Part shown: in pieces, positions 52,896 through 61,784 of the stretch
Position numbering within the stretch: the first letter of the stretch is position 1
Layout of the letters: each line of letters begins with the position of its first letter
NCBI RefSeq assembly: GCF_000442255.1
Contig: NZ_KE557277.1
Span: 212,836 to 276,835 of the forward strand
DNA: 64,000 bases
Source of the DNA: Salipiger mucosus DSM 16094
GTDB lineage: Bacteria > Pseudomonadota > Alphaproteobacteria > Rhodobacterales > Rhodobacteraceae
Reading direction: 5' to 3'
Translations under genes and position numbers: made by a program
Notes under the pieces: generated by a model
Databases searched by the model: none
What the model was told of the DNA's origin: nothing
Seen by the model: the letters and a program-made list of their open reading frames with translations, nothing else

Positions 52896-54093
52896 ACCGC
52901 TGCAGAAATTCCGGTTGGGTCGGGAGCGCCTCGGTATTCCAAAGGCGCCCGCGTCGACTATCTCGGCCAGGATTGCAGTGGCCGGCTCGAGGTTCGACGG
53001 GAACAACCGGGCTTCATCCGTCTCGAAGAAAGCGAGTCCGCCGGAACGGGGTGCGGCCAGCCCGGCCAGATCCTCCTGGCAGAGGTCGAGGGCGACCTGT
53101 GGGACTTCGGGTGGCGCAGCAGCCCGGGCGGTCGGGATTGCGCCAAAGGCAGGGTCCGGCCCACGGTCAACGCGGCGGTCGCGCCGCGGACCCTGGTCCC
53201 GCAAACGGAAATCGTGGCGACCGAGACGCTGGCCACGGATGACCGGATCGGGCTCGTTCTCGGGCAGGACCAGCTTCGGGATGGTCGTGTCGGTGGCTAC
53301 CTGCGGGTTCGGCATGTCCTTGCCGGCAGTCCCGCCGCCGCGGCAGGCATCCGTGCAGGTGACCGCATCGTCAGTGTGTGGGGAGGCGCTGTCGACGAAT
53401 ACGCGTTCATCACCGGGATCCACCAGGACTTCGACCGCAGGTCTCTGATCGACCTTGAGGTGCTTCGAGGTGACGGGACCAAGAAGCAACTTCTGGACCT
53501 CGCGGAGGTGCCGGGCGTGCCGGAGAAGGGCATCTCGCAGGCGGTTGCCGACGGGCGGCTCAATCCCGAACCGGACGACCTGCTGGAAGCCTGTCTCGAA
53601 CTGTCGGATGCATACTACCCCGACATGGAGGCGCGCGCCCGGGCGCGGCTTCTGGAGGAGGGCGACAGCTACGCCGCGAGCTATATCGGGGACATGCGCT
53701 GCGATCATGTCGCCCTGAATCACGATGCCGAACGCATCGAAGCATGGAATACGCGCTTTGGTCCAAGGCCCGCACAGCTCGAGACGGGTCGTATCGATCC
53801 GACCGTCCTCGCCTATTTCCGGGCGAACGCGGTCACCGGAACGGAGTATGCCCGGCTGCGCTGCGACGTCACCGTTGCACTTGGCGCGCAGGATCCGGCC
53901 CTGATCGAGTGTCGTGACGTGGACCCGTCGCGCCAGGACAATTCCGTGTTCGACCAGTTCGCCGCCGCGCGGCCTCCTACACCAAGTCGTGGGACACTAC
54001 CCGGAACTGTCCTGCGATAGCGATCACCGCCGTCGCATGGAGGCCAACATGATCGCATGCGTGAACGGCGATCCTCCCGTGACCCGGCGCTGA
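52896..54093 (+). pseudogene. Degenerate PDZ-domain gene
   Basis: The frame from 53214 (GTG) to 54020 encodes a PDZ-like domain (RVRHVLAGSPAAAAGIRAGDRIVSVWGG) and a C-terminal region with DDLLEACLELSDAYYPDME. Equally protein-like residues precede the GTG (YLGQDCSGRLEVRREQPGF, then LLAEVEGDLWDFGW) back to 52896, but a stop lies there and no ATG/GTG/TTG is available. After about 53970 a different frame looks more native (MEANMIACVNGDPP) to 54093. A 5' truncation and a 3' frameshift are likely. Family unassigned; possibly an envelope stress or caspase-linked protein. Confidence 0.5.
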
Positions 54094-54270
54094 TCCGCAG
54101 ATCGCGCCAAAGGGGACCTGTCTGCTGCGACCGCTCCACGGCCAGCCCTGTCCGCCGGGGAACTGGGGATTTCTGCGTCGCAGTCCGCGCGAAGGTATCC
54201 CGGCGCGAGGGATGCTCTCTGTGCGGGCGGGACCGGTTCGGCCTGGTTCCGGCCGAAGCTTTTCGGCTTT

Positions 54271-55155
54271 TCACGGGCTGGATTGCCTCTGCTCGCGCAG
54301 GATCGTGAAGACACCGCTCGCGATGATGATCGCGGCCCCCAGGAGCGTCATCGCGTCCGGGCTCTCGCGCCAGATGAGCCAGCCGAAGAGCGTGGCCCAG
54401 AGCAGACCGGTGTAATCAAGCGGGGCCACGATGACCGCCGGAGCGAGGCGGAAGGCCTGTGTCATCATCGTCATCCCCGCCGTGCCGAAAAAGGCGATCC
54501 CGGCGAAGAGCCAGAGGTCTTCGGACCGGATCGGGACCCAGACGAAAGGCACGAGTAGCGCGCTCAGAAGCGCTCCGGCCCCCGTCAGGTACACAAGCAG
54601 GGTCCAAACGCTCTCGCGCGGGTCGACCCAGCGGGCGCTGAGCATCAGCAGGGCGTAGACCAGCGCCGTCGCGACGGGCAGCAGCGAGATCAGCTGAAAC
54701 GCCGCCCCGCCCGGGCGGATCACCACGAGAACCCCGGCGAATCCCGCCAGAACGGCAAGCCAGCGCCGCCAGCCGACCTCCTCGCCCAGGAACAGGGCCG
54801 AAATCAGCGTGATGAACACGGGCGCGACGAAAATGAGCGCGGTGGCCTCGGCCAGTTCAAGATAGATGAAGCTCGTGAAGAACATCATCGTGGCACCGAC
54901 CCAGAGGGCGCCGCGCAGCAAGTGAGCCTGCGGCCGGTGCGAGCGGAGGGCGGACGGCCCGCGCATGAACAGCGCAATGGCTATTGTGGCCGGCAAGGCG
55001 ATCACGTTGCGCAGGAACAGGATCTGCAGTGGCGAATAGCCTGAGGTCAGCGTCTTCGCGATCGCATCGTTGGTGGTGAGGCAGGCGACTCCCACGCACA
55101 TCAGAAGGATGCCCTGGACGTGTGTTCCCGGTGCGCGGGACAGCGCAATATTCAT
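54271..55155 (-). CDS. DMT-superfamily permease (EamA type)
   Basis: 294 residues, ten helices in two five-helix EamA repeats. The first repeat contains CVGVACLTTNDAIAKTL and LFLRNVIALPATIAI; the second begins AYALLMLSARW-like (ALVYALLMLSARWVDP) and ends LDYTGLLWATLFGWLIW and LLGAAIIIASGVFTI. Substrate unknown (family exports amino acids, nucleotides and other metabolites). Start at the ATG at 55155 with GGAGAGGA five bases upstream. It has no operon partner. Confidence 0.9.
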   Translation of the reverse strand: MNIALSRAPGTHVQGILLMCVGVACLTTNDAIAKTLTSGYSPLQILFLRNVIALPATIAIALFMRGPSALRSHRPQAHLLRGALWVGATMMFFTSFIYLELAEATALIFVAPVFITLISALFLGEEVGWRRWLAVLAGFAGVLVVIRPGGAAFQLISLLPVATALVYALLMLSARWVDPRESVWTLLVYLTGAGALLSALLVPFVWVPIRSEDLWLFAGIAFFGTAGMTMMTQAFRLAPAVIVAPLDYTGLLWATLFGWLIWRESPDAMTLLGAAIIIASGVFTILREQRQSSP

Positions 55156-55768
55156 GTCATCCTCTCCGAGCGGTTCGTGTCGCCGAAGAAAGCTCCGGCG
55201 GTACAATGTTCTCCTGCAAGTCTTGGGCCGGACATCCGCGACGACCGGCGCACCCTCGATGGAAATGTTATGCCGGATCGAGGGGCTGGTTCTTGCATTC
55301 TGGCCAGAAAAACGTCCGAAACTGGCGGAAGGCAACCACTCAAGGCCGGATTGGCGGAGATGTCATGCAGGCCATCGACGCAACAAGGCGGCCGTATCCT
55401 GCGCATGCGGCAGGCTGATTGAGCGCTTTCGGTCACGCATCTCGCGGGCCGGACCGGCCTCGCCCGGTCGCTGCGTTTCCGAGACGGGAGCTCTCGGCCG
55501 CATCCCGAGCTGCAACACGCGACACGGCTGCCTGCTTCCGCAAGAGACAGTTTTTCAGGAACGCACCTCGGCGCCGCCATCGTATCGGTGGGTCGCTTTG
55601 ACTACCCGGCGATTTCGAAGCCTCGGAAGATGCTGCACGCGACCATGACTGACCGGTTCGGGAAAACCCTGTCGCGGCAACGCTGATTGGTGCAAACTCG
55701 GCTGGCCTTGTGGCCGGGGCCGCGGCCCCCCACCTTGGAGTGATCTGACAGCAGGAGATGCACGCGCC
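55156..55768. other. Intergenic stretch without a convincing gene
   Basis: About 610 bases between the divergent permease and ABC-F genes. Short frames here have no ribosome binding site or recognisable content. The right end probably holds the promoter of the ABC-F leader. A GC-rich inverted repeat lies near 55,715-55,735 (GGCCTTGTGGCC, then GGGGCCGCGGCCCCCC). Confidence 0.4.
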
Positions 55769-55873
55769 ATGAACAAGAACCTCGCCGCCTTCACCCATCT
55801 GGTTTCGCCGCGAGAAGTCCTGTCCCATGCCTGCATCCATTTCCCTCAACAACCTGTCCTGGTCCGCACCTGA
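55769..55873 (+). CDS. Possible leader peptide overlapping the ABC-F start
   Basis: A 34-codon frame, MNKNLAAFTHLVSPREVLSH... ending PVLVRT, with GGAG eleven bases before the ATG. It overlaps the first 47 bases of the ABC-F gene in another frame. The ABC-F start itself has only a weak site, so its translation might depend on ribosomes on this leader. Leader ORFs control several ABC-F resistance genes, but whether this one is real is unproven. Confidence 0.4.
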   Translation: MNKNLAAFTHLVSPREVLSHACIHFPQQPVLVRT

Positions 55874-57410
55874 CGGCTCCCCGCTCTTCACCGATATCGA
55901 CCTGACCTTCGGCCCGGAGCGCACCGGCATTGTCGGTCGCAACGGCATCGGCAAGAGTACGCTGCTAAGGCTCATCTCCGGGAAGCTTGCTCCGACCTCC
56001 GGCCATGTCAGTGCTTCGGGCACCTGGGCCGCGATGCGCCAGGAGGTGCTCGAACATCCCGGGGAGACGGTCGCGGATATCCTCGGCGTCGGCCAGGCGC
56101 TGGATCTTCTCGAGCGCGCGGATCGCGGCGCGGCGACCGTCGACGACATGGCCGAGGCCGACTGGACGTTGCCTGTCAGGGTAGAGGCCGCATTGGCGCG
56201 TTGCGATCTGCGGGTCGATCCGTCGACGCCGCTTGCCACTCTCTCGGGCGGGCAGCGGACGCGGGCGGCCCTCGCTGCCCTCACCTTCGCCGAGCCCGAC
56301 TTTCTGCTTCTGGACGAGCCGACGAACAACCTCGATCAAGCGGGACGGCGGAGCGTGATCGAGATGCTGCGCACCTGGCCCGGGGGCGCGATCGTCGTCA
56401 GCCACGACCGCGCGTTGCTGGAGGAGATGGATGCCATCGTCGAGCTGACCTCCCTCGGCGCGAGCCGGTATGGCGGCAACTACAGTGCCTTCCGCGCGAT
56501 GAAGGAGGCCGAGCTTGCCGCCGCCGAGCAGGCCCTGGCACATGCCGGCAAGACACACGACGAGACCGCCCGCCGGGCCCGGCAGGCCGCCGAGCGCAAA
56601 GCGCGCAAGGACAGCGTCGGGCGCAAGGCGCGCGCCTCGGGCAGTCAGCCAAAGGTCCTTCTGGACTACGAGAAGGGTCGCGCGGAGGCATCCGGCGGGG
56701 CCAACATGCGTCTGCGCGAGGCACGCCGGGAGGCGGCGGACGAGGCACTGGCGGCCGCGCGCGAGAAGGTCGAGGTGCTGACGCCGCTGCGCATGGACAT
56801 TGCCTACACGGGACTGCCAGCCGGCAAGACCGTCCTGATGCTGGACCGGGTGAGCGGCGGGTATGATCCCGGGCAACCGGTGATCAGGGATCTGTCCCTG
56901 ACCGTCGCCGGGCCGGAACGTATCGTCCTCGCCGGGCCGAACGGCAGCGGCAAGACAACGCTGCTCAAGCTGATCACCGGCCAGCTCCGCCCCATGTGCG
57001 GGGAAGCGCAGGTCGCTGTCCGGTGGGCGCTTCTGGATCAGCATGTCGGATTTCTCTCTTCCGAACGGACGCTACGAGAGAACTTCCTTGCCCTGCACCC
57101 CGAGGCCTCGGCGGAGGAGGCTCATGCCGCCCTGGCACGGTTCGGATTCCGTGCCGATGACGCCCGTCGACAGGCAGGAAAACTGAGCGGTGGCGAGCGG
57201 CTGCGCGCGGGACTGGCCTGCGTGCTGGGCGGTCCGCGGCCGCCACAGCTCCTCATTCTGGACGAGCCGACCAACCATCTCGACCTTGCCGGCCTGGACG
57301 CGCTGGAGGCCGCGCTGGCCGCCTACGACGGCGCGATTCTCGCTGTCAGCCATGACCAGACCTTCGTGCAAAGCCTTGGGCCGGACCGGGTGGTCACGCT
57401 GGAGGCATGA
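55827..57410 (+). CDS. ABC-F family ATPase
   Basis: 527 residues, two ATP-binding cassettes on one chain and no membrane segments. Cassette 1: GRNGIGKST, LSGGQRTRAAL, LLLDEPTNNLD. Cassette 2: GPNGSGKTT, LSGGERLRAGL, LILDEPTNHLD. The inter-domain linker (about residues 225-320) is long, Ala/Lys/Arg/Glu-rich and helical, as in ribosome-acting ABC-F proteins. Likely acts on stalled ribosomes or in translation regulation; a resistance role cannot be read from sequence. Stand-alone gene, perhaps under leader control. Confidence 0.92.
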   Translation: MPASISLNNLSWSAPDGSPLFTDIDLTFGPERTGIVGRNGIGKSTLLRLISGKLAPTSGHVSASGTWAAMRQEVLEHPGETVADILGVGQALDLLERADRGAATVDDMAEADWTLPVRVEAALARCDLRVDPSTPLATLSGGQRTRAALAALTFAEPDFLLLDEPTNNLDQAGRRSVIEMLRTWPGGAIVVSHDRALLEEMDAIVELTSLGASRYGGNYSAFRAMKEAELAAAEQALAHAGKTHDETARRARQAAERKARKDSVGRKARASGSQPKVLLDYEKGRAEASGGANMRLREARREAADEALAAAREKVEVLTPLRMDIAYTGLPAGKTVLMLDRVSGGYDPGQPVIRDLSLTVAGPERIVLAGPNGSGKTTLLKLITGQLRPMCGEAQVAVRWALLDQHVGFLSSERTLRENFLALHPEASAEEAHAALARFGFRADDARRQAGKLSGGERLRAGLACVLGGPRPPQLLILDEPTNHLDLAGLDALEAALAAYDGAILAVSHDQTFVQSLGPDRVVTLEA

Positions 57411-57691
57411 TCGAGGGCGCAGGCGGGATCATGCGCGTTTCTCGGCGCATCACCGTGTCTGCTGCGGAAAAGAAAATGCCGCGTTGCACCCGCAGTAAAC
57501 GGCAGCAGGACCCGCACTCGAGAGTTCGGACGGCACTCTTGTTGCGCATGCGTGTCGAACGGCGGTTTCGACAGGCCGCGCATCGGTTCGTGCGCCTCGA
57601 AATGCCGGTGCGTGCCGACGCGCGCGTCGCGAAGAGCGGCCGCAGAGGTGCCGATGGCCATAACCCAGCAGAATACGGACCCCAAACTTTG

Positions 57692-57708
57692 TCCTTTGAC
57701 CTTTATAC
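57692..57708 (+). promoter_or_regulatory. Promoter-like motif before the solute-binding protein gene
   Basis: TCCTTTGACCTTTATAC, about 45 bases before the ATG. A similar string, TCTTTTGACTTTCTAC, lies in the LysR/oxidase divergent region at 60328-60343. TTTGAC could be a -35 element or part of a shared regulator site. Apart from this motif, the 57,411-57,753 gap shows nothing convincing. Confidence 0.35.
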
Positions 57709-57753
57709 GTGGCCGTCCTTAGCTCGACGCGCAAGCCATCAGGGAAAAGGCAA

Positions 57754-59319
57754 ATGACAAACACAATCTCTTTTCTGCCAAGAGTTTCGGCGTCAGTTGT
57801 GCTCGCCGCGACGGTGACCGCCGCCATGCCTCATGGCGCCTTCGCCGAGACGCTCAATGTCGGGATCAATTCCGACGTCACCAACCTCGATCCGCACCGC
57901 GCGACGGCGACGACCGACAAGGCGCTCGCGGGCTGGATGTTCAACGGCCTCGTGCGCTTTCCGCCGGGCAGCGCCAATCCCGCGGATATCGAGCCCGATC
58001 TCGCCGAAAGCTGGGAGGCTTCCGAGGATGGCCTGACCTGGACCTTCACGCTCCGCGAGGACGTGCCGTTCCACGGCGCCTACGGCACCGTGACGGCCGA
58101 GGACGTCGTCTACTCGCTGAACCGCGCGGCCAGCACCGACACCTCGTCCTTCGCCGGTGACTACGCCGCCTTCGAGAGCATCGAGGCGGTCGATCCGAAA
58201 ACCGTACAGATCACCCTGTCCACGCCGGTTGCGGGTTTCCTCGGGCTGGTCGCCAACTACCACGGCGGCAACATCGTCAGCAAAGCTGCGGCCGAGGAGA
58301 TGGGCGAGAGCTTTAACAACAACCCCGTCGGCACCGGCCCGTTCATGTTCGAAGAGGCCGTGACCCAGCAATACGTGAGCCTCGCGGCGAACCCCGACTA
58401 TTTCCGCGGCGCGCCCGAGATCGATGACATCCGGTATCGGATCATCCCCTCCGACTCGAGCCGAGAGCTTGCCTTCCAGGCCGGGGAGCTGGACCTGATC
58501 TACGGCAAGCGCGAACAGCGGTGGGTGGAACAGACCGCCGCCGCGGAAGACACCACGATCGACGTCTTCCTGCCCGGCGAATACCGCACGCTGCACCTGA
58601 ACATGACGCACGAACCGCTCGACGACATCAAGGTGCGCCAGGCCGTGGCTCACGCGATCAACGTGGACGAGATCGTGACCTTCGTCGGCCCCGATGTCGG
58701 CCCGCGCGGCTGCTCGGTGGTGCCGACCGGCTACCTTGGCGAGAACTGCGATGTCGGCACCTACGAGTATGACCCCGAACTCGCCCGGAGCCTGCTCGAG
58801 GAAGCCGGCCATCCTGACGGCGTGAGCTTCACCGCCATCGTGTCCTCGAACGCCTCGCAGCTGCCGATCATGGAAGTGATCCAGGCGCAGCTGTCGCAGG
58901 TCGGGATCACGATGGAGATGAACATCGTCGACCACCCGACCTACCACGAGCAGATCCGGCAGGACGCCAGCGACGCGGTCTTCTACGGCGCCGCGCGCTT
59001 CCCGGTGGCCGACAGCTACCTGACCCAGTTCTACCACTCGAACGCCATTGTCGGGACCGACACCGGCATCACCAACTTCTCGCATTGCGACGTCGCCGAC
59101 GAGGCGATCGAAGCGGCCCGCACCGCCACCTCCGAACAGGAGCAGATGGCGAGCTGGGCCGAGGCGCAGCGGCTGATCCACGAAGAGGTCTGCTCGGTGC
59201 CGCTTTTCAGCCTGATGCAGGTCTGGGCGCGGCACGATGCGCTCGACTACGGCTACGAGCTGAACGGCGCGCTGAACCTCGCGCCGCCAATCACGGAGAA
59301 CACCACGCTGTCCCGCTGA
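57754..59319 (+). CDS. ABC-transporter substrate-binding protein, family 5
   Basis: 521 residues. A Sec signal peptide (ASVVLAATVTAAMPHGAFA, cut before ETLNVG), then the family-5 periplasmic-binding fold: ADIEPDLAESWEASEDGLTWTF, PVGTGPFMFEE, YRTLHLNMTHEPLDDIKVRQAVAHAI and a C-terminal EEVCSVPLFSL. Such proteins bind oligopeptides, opines, glutathione or similar amino compounds. No permease or ATPase genes lie downstream; the adjacent LysR and dehydrogenase genes suggest an amino-acid-derived or opine-like ligand. Start at 57754 behind GGGAAAAGG. Confidence 0.9.
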   Translation: MTNTISFLPRVSASVVLAATVTAAMPHGAFAETLNVGINSDVTNLDPHRATATTDKALAGWMFNGLVRFPPGSANPADIEPDLAESWEASEDGLTWTFTLREDVPFHGAYGTVTAEDVVYSLNRAASTDTSSFAGDYAAFESIEAVDPKTVQITLSTPVAGFLGLVANYHGGNIVSKAAAEEMGESFNNNPVGTGPFMFEEAVTQQYVSLAANPDYFRGAPEIDDIRYRIIPSDSSRELAFQAGELDLIYGKREQRWVEQTAAAEDTTIDVFLPGEYRTLHLNMTHEPLDDIKVRQAVAHAINVDEIVTFVGPDVGPRGCSVVPTGYLGENCDVGTYEYDPELARSLLEEAGHPDGVSFTAIVSSNASQLPIMEVIQAQLSQVGITMEMNIVDHPTYHEQIRQDASDAVFYGAARFPVADSYLTQFYHSNAIVGTDTGITNFSHCDVADEAIEAARTATSEQEQMASWAEAQRLIHEEVCSVPLFSLMQVWARHDALDYGYELNGALNLAPPITENTTLSR

Positions 59320-59342
59320 TCCGGGAGGCCGCCACCACTCAC

Positions 59343-59376
59343 ACGCCCGTCACCTCCCGGTGGCGGGCGTTCTCGT
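59343..59376. terminator. Bidirectional terminator between solute-binding and LysR genes
   Basis: ACGCCCGTCACC pairs with GGTGGCGGGCGT (one wobble) around TCCC, followed by TCTCGTT. It separates two converging genes and could end transcription from the left; the T-run is weak. Confidence 0.65.
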
Positions 59377-60291
59377 TCAGCCGGGGTTGGCGAAGGCGCT
59401 CGGCAGGGTATCCACGGCGTTGTGGAACTCCTCGGCGAACGCCTCGACCAGCTCCGACTTCCGGCTGTGCGTCGGCCAGGATATGTGCAGGTCCGACTTG
59501 ATCTCGGGCTCGAAGCGCCGCACCTCGACGCGGCCGAGCGCGATCTCGGCGACGAGGGCATCTGTGACCGTCACGCCAAAGCCGTTCGCCACGAACTCGC
59601 AGACGTTCTGTCCCGTCGTCGCGTCGAGCACGATGTTGGGAAAATAGCCCTCCGTCTCGAAGGCGGCATTGATCCGCCGCCGCGTCAGGCTGGTCACGCC
59701 GAAGCCGATGAATGGCTCCCCTTCGAGATCCTTCGGCCGGACAACCTTCTTGGCCGCGAGGCGATGGCCCATCGGCAGCAGGCAGATCATCGGCGGGTTC
59801 TTCACCGGTTCGGTGCGGATCGTTTCGTGCTCCACCCGGGTGATGAGAAACCCGATGTCCAGCCGGCGCGAGACCAGCCAGTCGGCCAGAAACTGCGAGC
59901 TGCGGGTCTCGACCGAAACGAAGACGTCCGGGTATCTCTCGCGAAAGCCGCGCAGCACGCGCGCCATGAAGGGACCGGCGAGCCCCGGCATGACACCGAC
60001 CAGGAGCTGTCCCTTTTCCTCGCGGCGGATGCGGTCCACCGCGCGGGCGACCTGATCGACGCTGCCGAAGATGCGGTCGGCCTCCTCGTAGAGCCGCATG
60101 CCGCGCTCGGTCGGCACCAGCCGCCCGCTCGAGCGCTCGAAGAGCTGCATGCCGGCGTCCTCCTCGAGATGCGCGATCAGCTTGCTGGCGGCGGGCTGGG
60201 AGATCCTCAGCATGAGCGCGGCGCGGCTCACGCTGCCGGTTTCCACCACGGCCATGAGGGCTTCGATCTGGCGCAGGCTCGGCTGGCGCAT
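59377..60291 (-). CDS. LysR-type transcriptional regulator
   Basis: 304 residues. N-terminal winged HTH: RQIEALMAVVETGSVSRAAL, then SQPAASKLIAHLEEDAGMQLFER; the C-terminal effector domain begins LVGVMPGLAGPFM and shows the usual two-lobed layout. Divergent to the dehydrogenase operon, 96 bases apart, the classical arrangement for a LysR regulator controlling its neighbour. Effector probably the substrate of the operon. Start at 60291 with GAGG eight bases upstream. Confidence 0.93.
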   Translation of the reverse strand: MRQPSLRQIEALMAVVETGSVSRAALMLRISQPAASKLIAHLEEDAGMQLFERSSGRLVPTERGMRLYEEADRIFGSVDQVARAVDRIRREEKGQLLVGVMPGLAGPFMARVLRGFRERYPDVFVSVETRSSQFLADWLVSRRLDIGFLITRVEHETIRTEPVKNPPMICLLPMGHRLAAKKVVRPKDLEGEPFIGFGVTSLTRRRINAAFETEGYFPNIVLDATTGQNVCEFVANGFGVTVTDALVAEIALGRVEVRRFEPEIKSDLHISWPTHSRKSELVEAFAEEFHNAVDTLPSAFANPG

Positions 60292-60327
60292 GAGTATAAC
60301 CTCGTGGAATAGACAGGCCAATCTTTC

Positions 60328-60343
60328 TCTTTTGACTTTCTAC
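60328..60343 (+). promoter_or_regulatory. Promoter-like motif in the LysR/oxidase divergent region
   Basis: TCTTTTGACTTTCTAC, similar to the string before the solute-binding protein gene. It lies 45 bases before the TTG start of the first oxidase gene. Could be its -35 region or a regulator contact. Confidence 0.35.
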
Positions 60344-60387
60344 CCCCAGCGGCGGACAAATCTCAAGAACGCAAGGGGAGAGCCAGA

Positions 60388-61504
60388 TTGCCCGGACCAG
60401 ATTTCATCGTGATCGGCGCAGGGACCGTGGGAGCCTCGATCGCCTACGGGCTTCTCAAGGCGGGGCAGCGGGTGACGGTTCTGGAAGGCGGTGACCGCGA
60501 TTTCCGCGCCGCGAGGGCCAACGTTCGGGCTGGTCTGGGTGCAGGGCAAGGGCGCGAACCTGCCACCGTACCAGACCTGGACCATGCAGAGCTCCAACGC
60601 CTGGCCCGAGTTCGACCAGGAGCTCGCCGGCCGGTCGGGCCAGGCGCTCGACTATTCCCGCAAGGGGGGGCTCGTCTTCTGCCTCGGCGAAGAGGAGTAC
60701 AAGAAGCGCGAGGAGCTTCTTCACCGGATGCATAACCAGCGCGGCGAGGCCGACACCTGGATGCTGTCGCGCGACGAGCTGCAGGAGATGGTGCCGGACG
60801 CTCCGCTCGGCCCGGACGTCACGGGGGCCAGCTTCGGCAGCCGCGACGGCCACGTGAACCCGCTCAAGCTGCTGGCCGCGCTGCATCGCGGGATCCGGGA
60901 ACTTGGCGGCACGATCCTCTTCCGCTCGCCCGTCAGCAGCATCGACCGCATCGGCGGCGGATACCGGCTGACCGGCGCCACCGGGACATGGGACTGCGAT
61001 CGCGTCGTCGTCGCGGCCGGTCTCGCCTCGCCCAAGCTCGTCGCGCCGCTCGGGATCGACCTGCCTCTGCGCCCCCAGCGCGGGCAGGTTCTCGTGACCG
61101 AGCGGATGGGCGAGATGTTCCCGTACCCCGCCAGCGGCCTGCGGCAGACCTCCGAGGGCACCATGATGATCGGCGCCACCCACGAGGACGTGGGCGAGGA
61201 TACGGGCACCACCACCGAGGCGGCCGCGGGGCTCTGCCGCCGCGCCACCCGGATCCTGCCGCAGCTCGCCGGGGCCCGGCTGGTGCGCCAGTGGGCGGGT
61301 CTGCGCGTGCTCTCGCCCGACACCGGCCCCGTCTACACCCAGACGCCCGACCTGCCGGGCCTTTGGACGGCAAGCTGCCATTCCGGCGTCACGCTGGCCG
61401 CGGCCCATGCCGACATTCTCGCGCCGGCGCTCGCCAATGGCGGATTGCCCGAGGCGGTCAAAGATTTCTCGGAAGGAAGATTCGATGTTCAAGTCAGTGC
61501 TTGA
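60388..61504 (+). pseudogene. FAD-dependent oxidoreductase (DAO family) with a one-base frameshift
   Basis: From a TTG start with AAGGGGAG seven bases before it, the frame reads PGPDFIVIGAGTVGASIAYG (FAD dinucleotide fold), to AARAN at about 60522. An extra G at about 60523 shifts the frame; skipping it gives FGLVWVQGKGANLPPYQTW and continues intact to 61504, with HVNPLKLL, VVVAAGLAS and SCHSGVTLAAAHADIL. Apart from that base it is a full-length (about 371 residues) D-amino-acid/sarcosine-oxidase-type subunit. Either a real mutation or a base-call error. Confidence 0.8.
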
Positions 61505-61784
61505 CGGTGCAGAGCGCGGCCCCGCGGTCACCGTGATGGTCGAAGGGCAGGAGGTCGAGGCCTGGGAGGATGAAACCGTCGCCAGCCTGCTGCTCCGGCA
61601 TTTCGGGACGGCGCGGTTGACCCCCGTGAGCCAGTCGCCGCGCGCGCCCTACTGCATGATGGGTGTCTGCTTCGACTGCTTGGCGGTGATCGACGGCAAG
61701 TGGTCCACGCAAAGCTGTCTCGAGCCCGTGCGCGCGGGCATGTCGATCGAACGCCAGAACGGCGCACGCGAGGTCGAGCAATGA
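61485..61784 (+). CDS. (2Fe-2S)-binding subunit of an amino-acid/opine dehydrogenase
   Basis: 99 residues. A ferredoxin-like small subunit with a Cys set in SPRAPYCMMGVCFDCLAVIDG and a fourth Cys in TQSCLEPV. Small subunits of this type form the gamma subunit of opine oxidase, D-hydroxyproline dehydrogenase or HcnA-like complexes. The start overlaps the end of the preceding oxidase gene by 20 bases (AAGGAAG site), and the stop overlaps the next start (ATGA). Confidence 0.9.
   Translation: MFKSVLDGAERGPAVTVMVEGQEVEAWEDETVASLLLRHFGTARLTPVSQSPRAPYCMMGVCFDCLAVIDGKWSTQSCLEPVRAGMSIERQNGAREVEQ

Noticed and set aside
52878-53723. 281-codon minus-strand frame opposite the PDZ gene.
   Set aside because: The plus strand shows a recognisable PDZ domain and better composition; the minus-strand frame has no ribosome binding site or motif.
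55433-57044. Minus-strand frames opposite the ABC-F gene.
   Set aside because: They mirror the ABC-F coding sequence; the plus strand has both ATPase cassettes intact.
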